Source: Fennellomyces sp. T-0311 (taxonomy: Eukaryota > Mucoromycota > Mucoromycetes > Mucorales > Lichtheimiaceae). Taken from it: a stretch of 64,000 nucleotides of DNA. The notes beneath the pieces were generated by a model. The model was not told the DNA's origin. It searched no databases and saw only the letters and a list, made by a program, of their open reading frames with translations. The DNA lies in the NCBI GenBank assembly GCA_025266875.1, contig JALLLT010000001.1:1302001-1366000 (forward strand), in the 5' to 3' direction. Made by a program: the position numbers and the translations under genes. Positions 1-10,570 of this stretch are shown piece by piece. The stretch's first letter is position 1, and each line of letters begins with the position of its first letter.

Positions 1-1362
1 CTACATGCATTAAGAGGGGAAAACGTCTCGCCACCTGAGCCGTGTAGGTCAAAGTCAAAGAGAAGGAACCAACTGTTATCCTCGAAGCTGTTGTTTCAGT
101 TACACGAGGTGAGGGTTAACTATATGTACATACTCGTGAATATGGAAATTTGATCATTAGGCATGATTCGAATTAAGCAAGCTTTAGGAGATAATGTTGG
201 GCATAAGTGGGAAACTTTACTGGAGATGTTATTAATCATGTACATAGGCGTCAGTATATTCAGAACCTAAATCAACAATTTTGTGGTTTATATTACGTAA
301 CGATTGAGTTTAGTTATAACTATAATATTACAAGAAATTAAAGTTTGTTTGCATTCTTCAAGATTGCTCTCCGGTTAGTCAAAAGCTGGCCATTTCTTTC
401 GCAATAGTCATGTACTAATCTCAGTGCACTTCTACTCGCCAACAACCAAAGCAAGTTAAAGAAGATACGCCTCTCGCATAATTAGCTTGTCACATCTGCT
501 TCATTATTTCTCTGTCGATTTTTGTCTTGTCATTTGGACCAACTTCCACGCCTCCAGCTAGACCCTACAACTTGCCTTTTAGAATTACCATATCATTGTA
601 ACGTGCGAGCCTATAATTTGAGACCAACAAGCTTCTAACTACGCCCATTTTAGGCTGCTTGTAATGACTTCGTAACAGTACGCCACTTTCTTGGCTACGT
701 TCTGTATAGAAGATATGTAACTCTGTAAAAGAACTTAAATGACATAGCTGCCACTTATGGACGTACCCGCTTTGTAGCATTTATGTTATTACCTTGACTT
801 TCCCACTAACTTCGGTGCAAGCGATAAACATAGTAATAATGTCACTAAAGCAGTGTATACACTAGAACGCTTTATTTAGTATAATGACACAATATTATGA
901 AATTATTTCAGTAGCGAGGGACCAAAGCAACTGCTACCGTCTTCATTGGACATATATAAGTATCGTTCAAGAGCGCCTTACTTCTCGAAGCAAGCGAAAA
1001 AGGCAATACCGCATACAGGTTACCAATTTAGGAAGCAGAACCTCTGTAAAGAGGGCCCATAAATTGGGATTGGTCAAACAGCTTCGGTTTTGGGCACAAA
1101 TTTTGATGATTACGCACAGTACAGCATTTCTCCCAAGCTCACAGTTCTCACATCAGGTTTTTCTTCCCAGTAAGGGTATTCCTGTATGTCCCACCACCTA
1201 TACCGACTTTTCAATTCCTATCTGCATTTTTCAATTCCCTCTGCACTCATTATGGCCGGCGAATTGCCTAAAGGATGTCGCCCTCGAGTGTCATACTCAC
1301 GAATCATAATATTAAATACGCTTTAATCTGTATGTAGCAGGAATGCAATCGAAGTCAATGCA
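1..1362. other. Gene-free, AT-rich stretch
   Basis: I see no supportable gene here. Open frames are short, lack recognisable motifs and do not join through plausible introns. The stretch lies upstream of a gag-like relic and may be decayed repeat DNA, but nothing in it shows that directly. Confidence 0.5.
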
Positions 1363-1890
1363 ATGCCAAGCCACGCTCCAGTCAATCAGAGCAAGCCTCC
1401 ACTAAGGATCACTCCAATGAACACTTACCAAGCATCCAAAAACTCGATCTATAGTGATGCCCTCCAGCTCGATTTTTTCTGGGACCGTATTCATCCAAAT
1501 ATGCAAGACGTATTATCTATGTGCAAAGTTACTACTCTCCTAGAAGCTATAGAAATCTGCATCGAAGTCGAATACAGCATGAGCCGAGCCGGAATGACGT
1601 CGCAAGCGTATGGTCAAGTTCCACGATACGCCTCCTCCGCACCAATGCCCGCCGCAGAGTCAACACAACCCAATAGCTTACATTCAACAAGACACAATTA
1701 TCGACATATGAGTATTGCTGGAGCAATCAGGCGAAGAAAATCGCTCGGTTTCACAAGGAAGTTAATTAATGCGCATAGTAAAGTGAGAACAGGTGCACTC
1801 CGACTTCCTCAAATTACGTGCCATTTTTTGCTTAGCCGTACGCATTCCAGTAGAACACGCTCACTCAAAATGTCAGCGGACGTGCTTTAA
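1363..1890 (+). pseudogene. Possible retrotransposon gag relic
   Basis: A 175-codon open frame has a central part (about residues 38-75) reading like the end of a Ty3/gypsy-type gag capsid domain: an FWDRIHPNMQ stretch, then a leucine/alanine-rich helix ending EAIEICIEVEYSM, then a Pro/Gln/Ser-rich linker. After residue 120 it becomes basic and low-information, and no CCHC zinc knuckle, protease or reverse transcriptase follows. Known gag proteins have this order of a helical capsid end followed by a linker and a knuckle. My reading is that this is a fragment of a dead LTR element next to the LINE insertion. It could also be a chance frame. Confidence 0.35.
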
Positions 1891-2210
1891 GAAAAGGAGC
1901 TACATTGAGATTATAGGACCTTAGTATGCCAGAAAATTTATGACTATTTATAAGACCATAATTGTACAGTGTTGGCACTACTACGAAGTCATCTGGATAC
2001 GTATTTATATATCTCAAATATACTTTCGATATAATTTTTTCTATACCGTCCTTCAGCAGAGAACTAGTACATAACGATCGAATATCCAACTTCTGATCTT
2101 TAGACTGCGTTACTTAACGCTATATCATTCGAAATAAACGATTATCATTGAGTGAAAGTTATAAAATAGTGATGTCCATAGTTCCTTTTCAATGACGGCT
2201 TTTAACAATA

Positions 2211-2223
2211 TAGATGGGCACCC
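2211..2223. repeat. Left target-site duplication of the full LINE
   Basis: TAGATGGGCACCC occurs here and again, identical over 13 bp, at 14282-14294. The LINE reading frame begins directly after this copy and the LINE 3' UTR ends directly before the other. This is the pattern left by target-primed reverse transcription. Confidence 0.75.
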
Positions 2224-2283
2224 GAGACATCTGTCGAGTATCGCGCGCGGCAGATCTGCAGTTCTTTTATAACCAAAAACTTC

Positions 2284-3861
2284 GTGGACAAAGTGTTGCG
2301 TAACACGGATAACAACCCCAAATTCGGCAAAAAACCACCCAACACGACGAACACACCAGGCAATTCAATTGTACCCCCTCGTGCAGCGGCCCAAGTACAA
2401 CCAACGCCGAGACTTTCACCTGTTAGTACCAGTACACCGAGGAGACACCCCATCAGAGGCATCCCCCAACGTGCATCAATGGCGGGCGCTCCCGAAAGTA
2501 ACACGCGTAGTAGCACTAAACGCAGATCCGCGTCACCAGTGCAACACTCATGCGCTAAAGAAATCAGTCGAGAAGCTAGACAACCGGCTAACGCAACACG
2601 TGAAAACGACTGGACTAACGACATGCCACTGAGCTCTTTTGACAGTAGCATTTTGTCTTTTTCGCAACCAACACCATCGGCGAATATGCCTCCTTGGGCT
2701 ATTCAACTGATGGAAGACACGGCATTGTTCCGACGCAAACTCGATCAACAGGAACAAGAATTCAAGGAGCACAAAGAGGAATTAGAGAACATGCGTGCCC
2801 TAATCGCCGAGAACAAAGAATTGCGCACGGCATTGGCTACAGCTAATGCACGCATTGCCGAACTTGAACGAGTTGCACGACCATCTGTGACACCTATCGG
2901 TAACACGAACCCCATGGAAGTGGACGCCCGACAAGACCTGATGGGATCCCGGCACGCACCAACGGAGGAAGAATGGGAAGACGGTCGCCTCGAAAGAGAA
3001 AAGCAGCGCGCGGAAAAAGACAAGCAACGTCAAGAGCAACAGCGTCGCAAAGACGAGCGTATGCAAAGGCAATTCGACCTGCTTGAAAGAAAACAGCAGA
3101 ATCAGCAGCAACCACAAAAAGAAGAGCAGCAACGCAGTCAAGGTGGAGCCCCATCATATGCCAGCGTCACCAGCCGAAGACTACCGCCCAAAAAGCGTAC
3201 TGTCAATAAGCTTACTGGCACTCCATCCGAAAAGCAAGTCCAATGGGCACAGCGCGTGTTTGCGCCTAGCAAAGAGACGAGCACAGAGTACACTATTGTG
3301 TATATGTCGTCGCCAAGGAAAACACTGCATAGTGAAATCCGTCGAGCCCTTCGGCTTCTGGGAGTGGCACACGAAAGGGTAATCGATGTACATTTTCCAG
3401 CGCATGGTGTCGTCGGGTTACTGGTCAACAAAACATATGAGCAAGACCTCCGTACACTATTGCAAAAGGCAAAAGTAAAGACGAACGATGACTTTAACCC
3501 AATCTCGGAATCGGCGATCGGTGATGCGAAATGGCGAGCGAAATCGGTGGAAGAACGCGTTGCATTTGCTAAGCTGCTCTACCAGGAGCGTATCTTAGGG
3601 ATATGTCTGCGTATGCCAAAGACACACTTAGGATTCGCTATCCTCCGACACTTCAATCAACTGACGGAAGACGACCACCACCACGTGGGAGATGCATATC
3701 TGGCCAAGTTCCAAGAACAACACCCCAAGCCAGCACGCCAACCACGCCCGATACTTGTTTCGACGCAGGACGCCCGCCAATTACTGGGTGTCGACCTGGG
3801 AACGAGAGTCGACAAGGAGGATGCGGAAATGGAGGATCAATCATCGGCCCCAGCCGTATAG
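2284..3861 (+). CDS. LINE ORF1 protein (coiled-coil, nucleic-acid-binding type)
   Basis: This 525-codon frame is the ORF1 of the LINE. Residues 1-115 are Pro/Ser/Thr-rich and basic. A first coiled coil spans roughly 150-195 (RRKLDQQEQEFKEHKEELEN), followed by a strongly charged Glu/Lys/Gln helix at about 225-280. The C-terminal third (about 320-480) is globular, which is where LINE ORF1 proteins usually carry RRM/CTD-like RNA-binding folds; I cannot identify the fold by eye. No ATG lies in frame upstream before the stop at 2203. The first in-frame ATG is near 2479, and the frame is open back through the left target-site duplication. The true start is therefore lost by 5' truncation or sits in another frame: an ATG at 2214 opens a different, short frame. 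The quoted start is a GTG and should not be taken as the real initiation codon. Confidence 0.7.
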   Translation: MDKVLRNTDNNPKFGKKPPNTTNTPGNSIVPPRAAAQVQPTPRLSPVSTSTPRRHPIRGIPQRASMAGAPESNTRSSTKRRSASPVQHSCAKEISREARQPANATRENDWTNDMPLSSFDSSILSFSQPTPSANMPPWAIQLMEDTALFRRKLDQQEQEFKEHKEELENMRALIAENKELRTALATANARIAELERVARPSVTPIGNTNPMEVDARQDLMGSRHAPTEEEWEDGRLEREKQRAEKDKQRQEQQRRKDERMQRQFDLLERKQQNQQQPQKEEQQRSQGGAPSYASVTSRRLPPKKRTVNKLTGTPSEKQVQWAQRVFAPSKETSTEYTIVYMSSPRKTLHSEIRRALRLLGVAHERVIDVHFPAHGVVGLLVNKTYEQDLRTLLQKAKVKTNDDFNPISESAIGDAKWRAKSVEERVAFAKLLYQERILGICLRMPKTHLGFAILRHFNQLTEDDHHHVGDAYLAKFQEQHPKPARQPRPILVSTQDARQLLGVDLGTRVDKEDAEMEDQSSAPAV

Positions 3862-4278
3862 TTGCTATAGGCCTGTAAAAGCGTATGATGATATATATAT
3901 GCGGCAGAGACGAATAGGACAACCCCCCACTTTTAAGACAGGCGGGTTCTTTATAGAGACATGATGAGGCACCAAAGGCCTTTTTCTATCGTATGCATAA
4001 ACTTTAAAGGATGTATAGGTTATATAGATCCCATGAGGTTTATATGCTGTAAGCCTGTATAGGATATATAGGAGAATATAGGCTATATAGCTTAAAATAG
4101 TTGATAAAGCAACAATAGGTTGAAAGAGGTTGATACAGGTGTTTGAAGAACTATGTATCCAGTCCAGGCTGCTTTCAACCCAGATCGCTCATACGTATCG
4201 CTACTACTACCAGCAATAAATTGAATTACACGCGAAATGAGGTAAGCTATTTACTTGTGTATGACTTGCATAGCAAAT
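3862..4278. repeat. Left subterminal region with TATAGG repeats
   Basis: Between the ORF1 stop and the DUF6532-like gene the DNA carries repeated TATAGG motifs (about 3866, 4015, 4058, 4070 and 4079, often as TATAGGNTATATAG) and related AATAGGTT. Similar motifs recur before the LINE ORF2 at about 10168, 10229 and 10297. Clustered short subterminal repeats are typical of CACTA-like DNA transposons, whose transposition proteins bind them. I could not find convincing terminal inverted repeats or a target duplication, so the element ends remain unplaced. Confidence 0.4.
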
Positions 4279-5897
4279 CTAGAAGTAATGGCTAGGTTCG
4301 AATACCCCATCGTCTGCATCTCTATCATCGCCCGGCAACACGCTCTGCAAGTAATCCTGAACTGCTTCCCAGTCGACCAGCGCACCATACTCCGAATCAG
4401 GATCCAATATATGCTTGTACACTTTGCCCCAATCAGAGTTTCTGCTGAATGTCTTCCCATTTCCTCTGGACCTCTCGTGTTCACAACCTTTTGCAAGCCG
4501 ATAGAATAACTATTCATATTATACCCACGTAGGTATCGGTTAGCATATCGTAATTGTAAAGTAACTAATCTTACCAAACAGTATGTCAGTGCAATGAGTG
4601 GCGGTGGGATTGGGCGTGGAACGGCATCGAGACGGCTTCGTCCCGAATGTGGGTTTCGAAAAACCACCCGAATGCAATCTGCTATGGGCTTTGACATAAA
4701 CAGGGCACCATTCAAATCATAATCACGCTTTGCGAAACTAATATTAAATTCGTCAGGAAAAGTAGTGGTATATAAATAATTAATGTCTTACATACCGTCT
4801 GTCCTCCAGCAGCAAGTGGTACATATATTTTCTAATATCCGTGGTCACTCCTTGCTCTGGTAGTTCGAAGCGAAACTCGAAGTTGTATGTGTCGATGAAG
4901 TTCTTTGTAGCAGTCTGACATCGTGTTTTTGTTGTACTCGCAGTTGTTGCAACCTACCGATTAGAAACATAGTATCAGCCAAACATAAACACAAACGTCA
5001 TATATTTTATACCTGCTGCACCACATCCTGATGAGCTGTATATCGGTAGTTGGTGTCGTCCGGAGGGATATTGTGCAATTGCTTCAGTATTTTCACAGCG
5101 GTAGCCTGTGCATGTGTCTCTGGAAACGCATCGGACAGAAAGATCTCTTGGGCTACCGCTCGTTTAAAGCGCTGCTCCCCATTTTCCAGATCATGGTAAG
5201 TCAATGGCCATCTTTCGATACGAAATGTTATTGTGAGCTACTGGAAATACATACTAAAGTATGAATCTTACGTAGGTGCAAAATGTGGATGGCTTCTGAG
5301 GTGCTCAGCAGGAAGTGGCTGTGTTGTGAGGCTATCGAGTATTGTTTCACGTCAGTAACTACTTGATAGAATCCCGCGAGTACTCTTTACCCACTTTGGT
5401 ACGTTAGGCCTTTGTATATCGTAGGCTTGGTTCATAGCTGTTCCTTGTGGCTGCACATGGATCCGCACACCATAACCATGGTGTTGAACACTTGACTGTT
5501 CCATATTTTGTGTTGTATTTTGCTGTGAATATGAACTTTGAGGGTGCTCGTTAGAAGTAGCTGGTTGTGGAGTTGATCGCGGAACGAATTGAGGCGCAAG
5601 CTGCTGTATACGCTGTGCTGTAAGCGACGGAGGCTGCAATGATGCGTGTGTGAAGGACTGAAGTGTAGGCTGCGTGATTGGCTGCGATAAAGACGATGAA
5701 AAGGATAACGCGGTGGACTGCGTTGGAGACTCTGTGGTAAGCGCTTCATGTCCAAGAAGATCTGTTGGACTAGAAAAACTTCCCAGAAACTGCGCTTCGA
5801 CCGTGTGGAGGCTGCTGTCATTCGTCGAACGTGGTGTGGAAACCAATGGCGCCGCAATGGTCGCAGGTGCTGACGTCCTGGCAGGAGGGTCTACCAT
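4279..5897 (-). CDS. DUF6532-like protein, probably transposon-associated (6 exons)
   Basis: Six exons join in phase with no stop: 5897-5391, 5318-5272, 5211-5013, 4953-4792, 4727-4575 and 4509-4279. They give about 432 aa. Residues 1-170 are a low-complexity Ser/Gln/Pro arm. The rest follows the order I recall for the fungal DUF6532 family. An AFPETHAQA helix comes first, then a YDLNGALFMSKPIADCIRVVF block. After it come a PRPIPPPLIALTYCL motif and a last segment with FSRNSDWGKVYKHIL. That family has no assigned biochemical activity that I know of and is abundant in repeat-rich fungal genomes. The gene lies about 0.5 kb from, and divergent to, the Plavaka-like transposase. Unlike the transposase it shows no frame damage. 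Family assignment is from memory of the motif layout. Confidence 0.6.
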
Positions 5898-6398
5898 TTC
5901 TAAGAAGAGATTTAGCACATTGTTCTTACGGATGTGTCAAATCAGGGATGGTGGTACCTTGGTCATTGCGCGGTTGGCTTTGATCCAGTACTATAGTTAA
6001 TCATTAGATCCTGTGCGTGACATGGAACATACATTTGCCTCGTTGCGCCTGCGAGCGTGTTTGAACCCTCGAAGGAGGTTTGTACGGCGGCCTTGCTGGT
6101 CTTGGTGGCATAAGTGAGGAACAAGGGACAAATGTTATCTGCATAAGAAATTAAAAAAAACTCAGTCAATTTATGCGTTTCATGTCAAAAAAGGCCCATT
6201 GCCCATTTGCCAAGTGCTGGCGAAGAGAATTTTAATTCGGACGATGGCGTCCGCGCTCACCTGCTTCGGGAGCATCCAGGGGAAGCATTGCCCACCAGAA
6301 CCAGTTCAACTGATGCCACCATTACATCCAATCCCACCATTGGTGCGTCCTGTTATCCAAGTCAACGAGATCGAGGTGCCATGTAAAGAACGATCAGC

Positions 6399-9300
6399 TT
6401 GCAGGATCCATTAACACGTGGTTATTTACAGGCTGATCAGGATATGAACGATCTCGACTCAGAGCTCGAGCCTATGGATATTGGGGTGGGGGAGAGCTTG
6501 AGGGTAGATAACACGACATCGTCGTTACCCCATAGCACTACTACAGAAACTGAATTTGACAGTAATCAACCTTGTGTGAAGGTATACTTTTAAATATTAC
6601 GTAGTGAATAGTTGATTTGAACGTAAGCTACTTTAGTACAAGTTGGTGGTGATTTGGAAGCGTACGAAAGTCATTCAACGCGGAAATATGGGAGCTTGGA
6701 TCCAGTGGGAACAACAGCTAGCACAATATTCGCTGAATCATAATTTGTCCAAATCACAATATACAGAGTGAGATATTTACTTGCAAAAGGTAACTATCCA
6801 CTGCAAGCTTACAACTTCTTCAGTTTAGTCAAGCTAGTACAATTTGGGATGGATTACGCTCGATCAAGTTCCGAGCGGGTGTTGATATCAATCAAAACCG
6901 CGGAAGCACTGGACGATCGCCTCGCAGAAGATGCCGATGAGATAATCAGTGTCGTATGTTATCATATCGACAGCTTTTATGTACCTCTGACAAACTATCA
7001 ATTATATATAGCCACTAGAAACTCATACAATTCGTGTCGCTGACGTTGAGGACCTTCCTCATGAATGTGACCAAGACGATCTGGCTTCTGTCCTGGAAGC
7101 ATGGAGCTTTGCAAAAGAAATATCAAGAAGTTGTCCCAGTTGCTATTTGCGGACCCTCGACTGTCTGAACAAATGATTTTGAGGCCGGTCATACAGATGC
7201 GAGGCGATCAGCGTGTTTTTACCGATATTCACACGGGACATGGTGGGAGAACTTGCAGGTATGCTTTATATATTACACTTTGATTCTGCTTAACCACGAG
7301 CTAAAAAAAAAGCTATAAAACAATATTAAATAGAGCAAAATATCACCGAATCAGATAGTTCTCGCGTTGATGCTGTCTTCTGATCAAACGGACGTTTCCC
7401 AGAATGGACGATTGAAATTATGGCCCATGTACTTGAAGTTGGGTATGTATAATACAGTGATTATCATTCCATATATAGAGCGCATTATCTGATAGCCTCG
7501 TTAGCAAATGTACCACAGCACCTACGCGACAAACCAGAATTGCATGCGAGTCGAGTCCGTGGCATATTTACCAATCATCAGTAATCCAATTGATGGGAAG
7601 GCAAGACCCTGGTGGTCCGCAGCTAAAACCGCTATTATTCATCATTGTGTACGAAAAATACTTGAACCACTAAACTCGGATCGGCTGGGATGATGGTACT
7701 ATGCTACATTATGGGGAACCAAGATAGCAGCTGTACTGATATGCCTTTGACAATACCGACGTAGATCGCTCTTGATTAGAGGGCCATATAACTATATCTA
7801 CAAATGTGTACCAGCATTAGCATCTTATAGCGCTGATTTACCCGAGCAGTAAGTGTGCCAGTAAAAATGAATACAAGTATTCTCAAAGGTATTTGAATCA
7901 GACGATTGCTATCGTGCATTAAAAGTGGAACCAGTGCATTGTCATGCCCGAGGTGCTATGTACCTACAAGCCGATTCAACGAACTAATACCACTTGAGGA
8001 AGTCAAAATACGCGCAAACTATGATATGAAGGATTTGTACATGCAGGCAATCGCGTTCAACAAAGCTACCGCTGCAAAGGAATTCTGCAAAAATAACTCA
8101 ATTTTTGCTGTTCAAGTAATTTCACAATAACTACGTATAGGTATCGAAATTAGAATTTCTATACTAACTGCCTGTATGTGTGTATAGAATGCCTTTTGGA
8201 GTGTGGAATACTTCGATATTTACAAGTCACTACTGGTAGACGACTTGCATCAGCTTGGTGGCACGTATAAGTATCTTCTTCAGTGTACAGAAAAAATTAT
8301 TCAAGAGAAAGGCAGTGTAAAACTTGTGAATAATAGGTGAGTAGAACTTTTCACGTATGCCAATAACTCGTGTTAATGTAAATGACGTAGAGCCGCAGCG
8401 ATTCCTGCATTTACTGGTCTTAGAAAGTTTAAGTCAGCCTATTTGCCAAGTGGACTAAAGAACCGACGTATTCTGAGCTTCGTGCTCATATGAAGGTATA
8501 TACCATTGTTTTTAAAAACATTTCTTTGATGGCTTAGATAGTACTAAATTTTATAGATACTGCTACCCTGTATTCACGATCTAGTCCCCTACAAGCTGCT
8601 CTATGTCTTAGACATTTCATTGACTTTTACTTCCTTGCGACTGCAAAAGAACATGACTACAGATCTCTGAAACAAATGGAGCTCGCGCTTAAAATGTACA
8701 ACAAGTATAGCCCGATTTTCGAGCAGTACTCTCCGGTAATATAAGTGCATATGTAGCCTCGTTTTTTATGGTACTCTTTCGCTCATACGATTTTGGCGGT
8801 TAGAGTAACATGAAATTTCCCAAGAATCACTGTTTGAGCAAATACATTCACGACATCGAAAGCCACGGAATTGTCAGTGCGTACACAACCAACCATTCTG
8901 AGCTGCAACATAAACGTGACGCAAAAAAACCAGCTCTACGTACAAACTTTCATAAATCCGAATTTGCTACTCAGGTAAAGCAAAATATAGACATCTGTTT
9001 GCTGATAGTAAGTCATGAAGTAGGTGTCCAAGTTTATAGTTAGGAGGGATCTTCTATATGATCAGTATCCAACGCCAATACGAGGACTACCAGTAGACGA
9101 TTCACATCAGCTCGCAAAACAACATGCTTTTGAACTGTCGTCGCCACGCCATAATGGCTCCCCCGTTGCACTTGACAAATTTGAACGCATGAATGGCCCC
9201 GTTTTCTCGCATTTTTATGAGCTGGTTCGACACTTCCTGTACAAGAAGACTGTCGATGGAAACACAATAAATCCCACCGGATCCAGCATGCCCGAACCAG

Positions 9301-9993
9301 ATGCTAAGTCGGTCAGGAAAACAAAAATACGGCATACCATACATCATATATTTTTACTAATAACGTATTTGTTAACTTTAGGGATATTTTTACGAAGAAT
9401 TAGCTTTGGTTGAGTATGAGGACGGTAAAGAGATTTGTCGCGAGATTATTCGCCCGGTAGCAACGTTTCGTGGCGAAGAACAGAGGTATTATGTAAAGCT
9501 CAAGAACGGTTACTATGCACAAGTCCTTTCACTGCTCAAGATAACATACAAGAGTCACGAGCACCATCTGTTCTACGGCCAGAAGTTCAATCCAGCGGCT
9601 GAAGAGCATGCAAGTGGCCTCGAAGTGACTTACGCAACAGAGACGGAAGACTACCAGGGACGCTTTATCTCTCCAATTTCAGAGATAACTGGATCTGCTC
9701 ACCTCGTCCCTGACTTTACTTGTCCAACGTATTCTGCAATAAGCATACTACCGTATGACAGTTATTTGGTCAACTATGACGTGTCGCAGCATCATTGGTG
9801 GGAAGGCAGAGACAATGGAGTCTTGATGACGATGGAAGACAGCGATCTGGTGAAGTGGGGCAGTAACTCTGATGACGAAGTAGCCACTGTAGCATCATCG
9901 ATTGAAATGGTTGAGGAGGAAGGTGCAGCCCGTGTCGCCACCGAAAGTTTGGAGGGAGATGGGGATGAGCAAGTACCATGGTACTTTGAATAG
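6399..9993 (+). pseudogene. Plavaka-type (CACTA/KDZ-related) transposase, spliced and frameshifted
   Basis: Scattered exons carry in order the blocks I know from Plavaka transposases. They are LFADPRLSEQMILRPV...VFTDIHTG (7140-7240), LSSDQTD...LKLWPMYLKLG (7370-7440), NVPQHLRDKPELHA then RVESVAYLPI (7505-7580), CVPALASYSADLPEQ (7807-7850), ALSCPRCYVPTSR (7930-7970), NAFWSVEYFDIYKSLLVDDLHQLG (8188-8260), KFPKNHCLSKYIHDIESHG (8812-8870), and a C-terminal domain (9051-9993) with YYVKLKNGYYAQV. An intron at 8116-8187 is canonical, with a CTAAC branch site. At least three shifts of frame cannot be spliced away: near 7550 (PELHA to RVESV), near 7920 (IAIVH to KSGTS) and near 8440 (KSAYLP to KWTKEP). 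The N-terminal exons are uncertain. I infer an inactive copy. Confidence 0.7.
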
Positions 9994-10570
9994 AGTAACA
10001 AGGTAGCGAAGCCTAATATGCGAGATACATACGTACGTAGCTCACACAATGAAGTGCTAGCCTTGATTATAAAGTACGAAAATGGATACTGCCATGCACA
10101 GCAACCCTTAAGTTATAGTAACATTTACTGTTTCCATGACAGCATTTGTTTCAAAGAAAAAGGATCAATAGGCTGAATGAAGGTGCTTCGCAACTGTATG
10201 TACCCCTCATATTAGTAAAGGAGACCTTTATAGGACCAAAAATGACCATTGAGGTACATAAGTATTCCTTAAAATATGATATAGCTTTTGCGTATCTATA
10301 TAGGCTTTCGGTTTACACACATAAACTATATATGCACTCAATGGACTAGTAAGTACTAAATAGTATTCACCTAAGCATTACACTCTTTGCATTTACTGTA
10401 TACTTTCTTGATGTTCAATTATATGCTTATATGGGCGTACAAAAGGCAAATTAGCCCTGAGAAGGATTCTAAGTACGCCTACGGCAAATTTCTCTGCTTA
10501 TATATCTCAAATATGTGTTATAGATTACCAATAATCCTTATAGCAGCCAGTAGGATTTCATCTTTCGCCG
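9994..10570. other. Right flank of the DNA-transposon insert, no gene
   Basis: The stretch between the transposase-like gene and LINE ORF2 is AT-rich. It has three TATAGG or AATAGG motifs at about 10168, 10229 and 10297 that echo those at 3866-4110. It must contain the right end of the insert and the 5' leader of LINE ORF2, but the junction is not visible to me. Confidence 0.4.

Noticed and set aside
2202..2651. Minus-strand 149-codon frame opposite LINE ORF1
   Set aside because: Pure antisense shadow of ORF1, with leucine-rich composition from codon mirroring and no own motif.
4251..4715. Unspliced 154-codon frame over the end of the DUF6532-like gene
   Set aside because: Its second half is out of phase. 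Splicing at 4575/4509 recovers the family-like C-terminus FSRNSDWGKVYKH in another frame.
5432..5857. 141-codon alternative frame inside exon 1 of the DUF6532-like gene
   Set aside because: Overlaps the spliced model in another frame; the model joins through six phase-consistent exons and this frame does not.
3862..10570. GTTGCTATAGG (about 3861) and CTTATAGCAGC (about 10540) as terminal inverted repeats of the DNA element
   Set aside because: Only about eight bases agree and no target duplication of consistent length flanks them.
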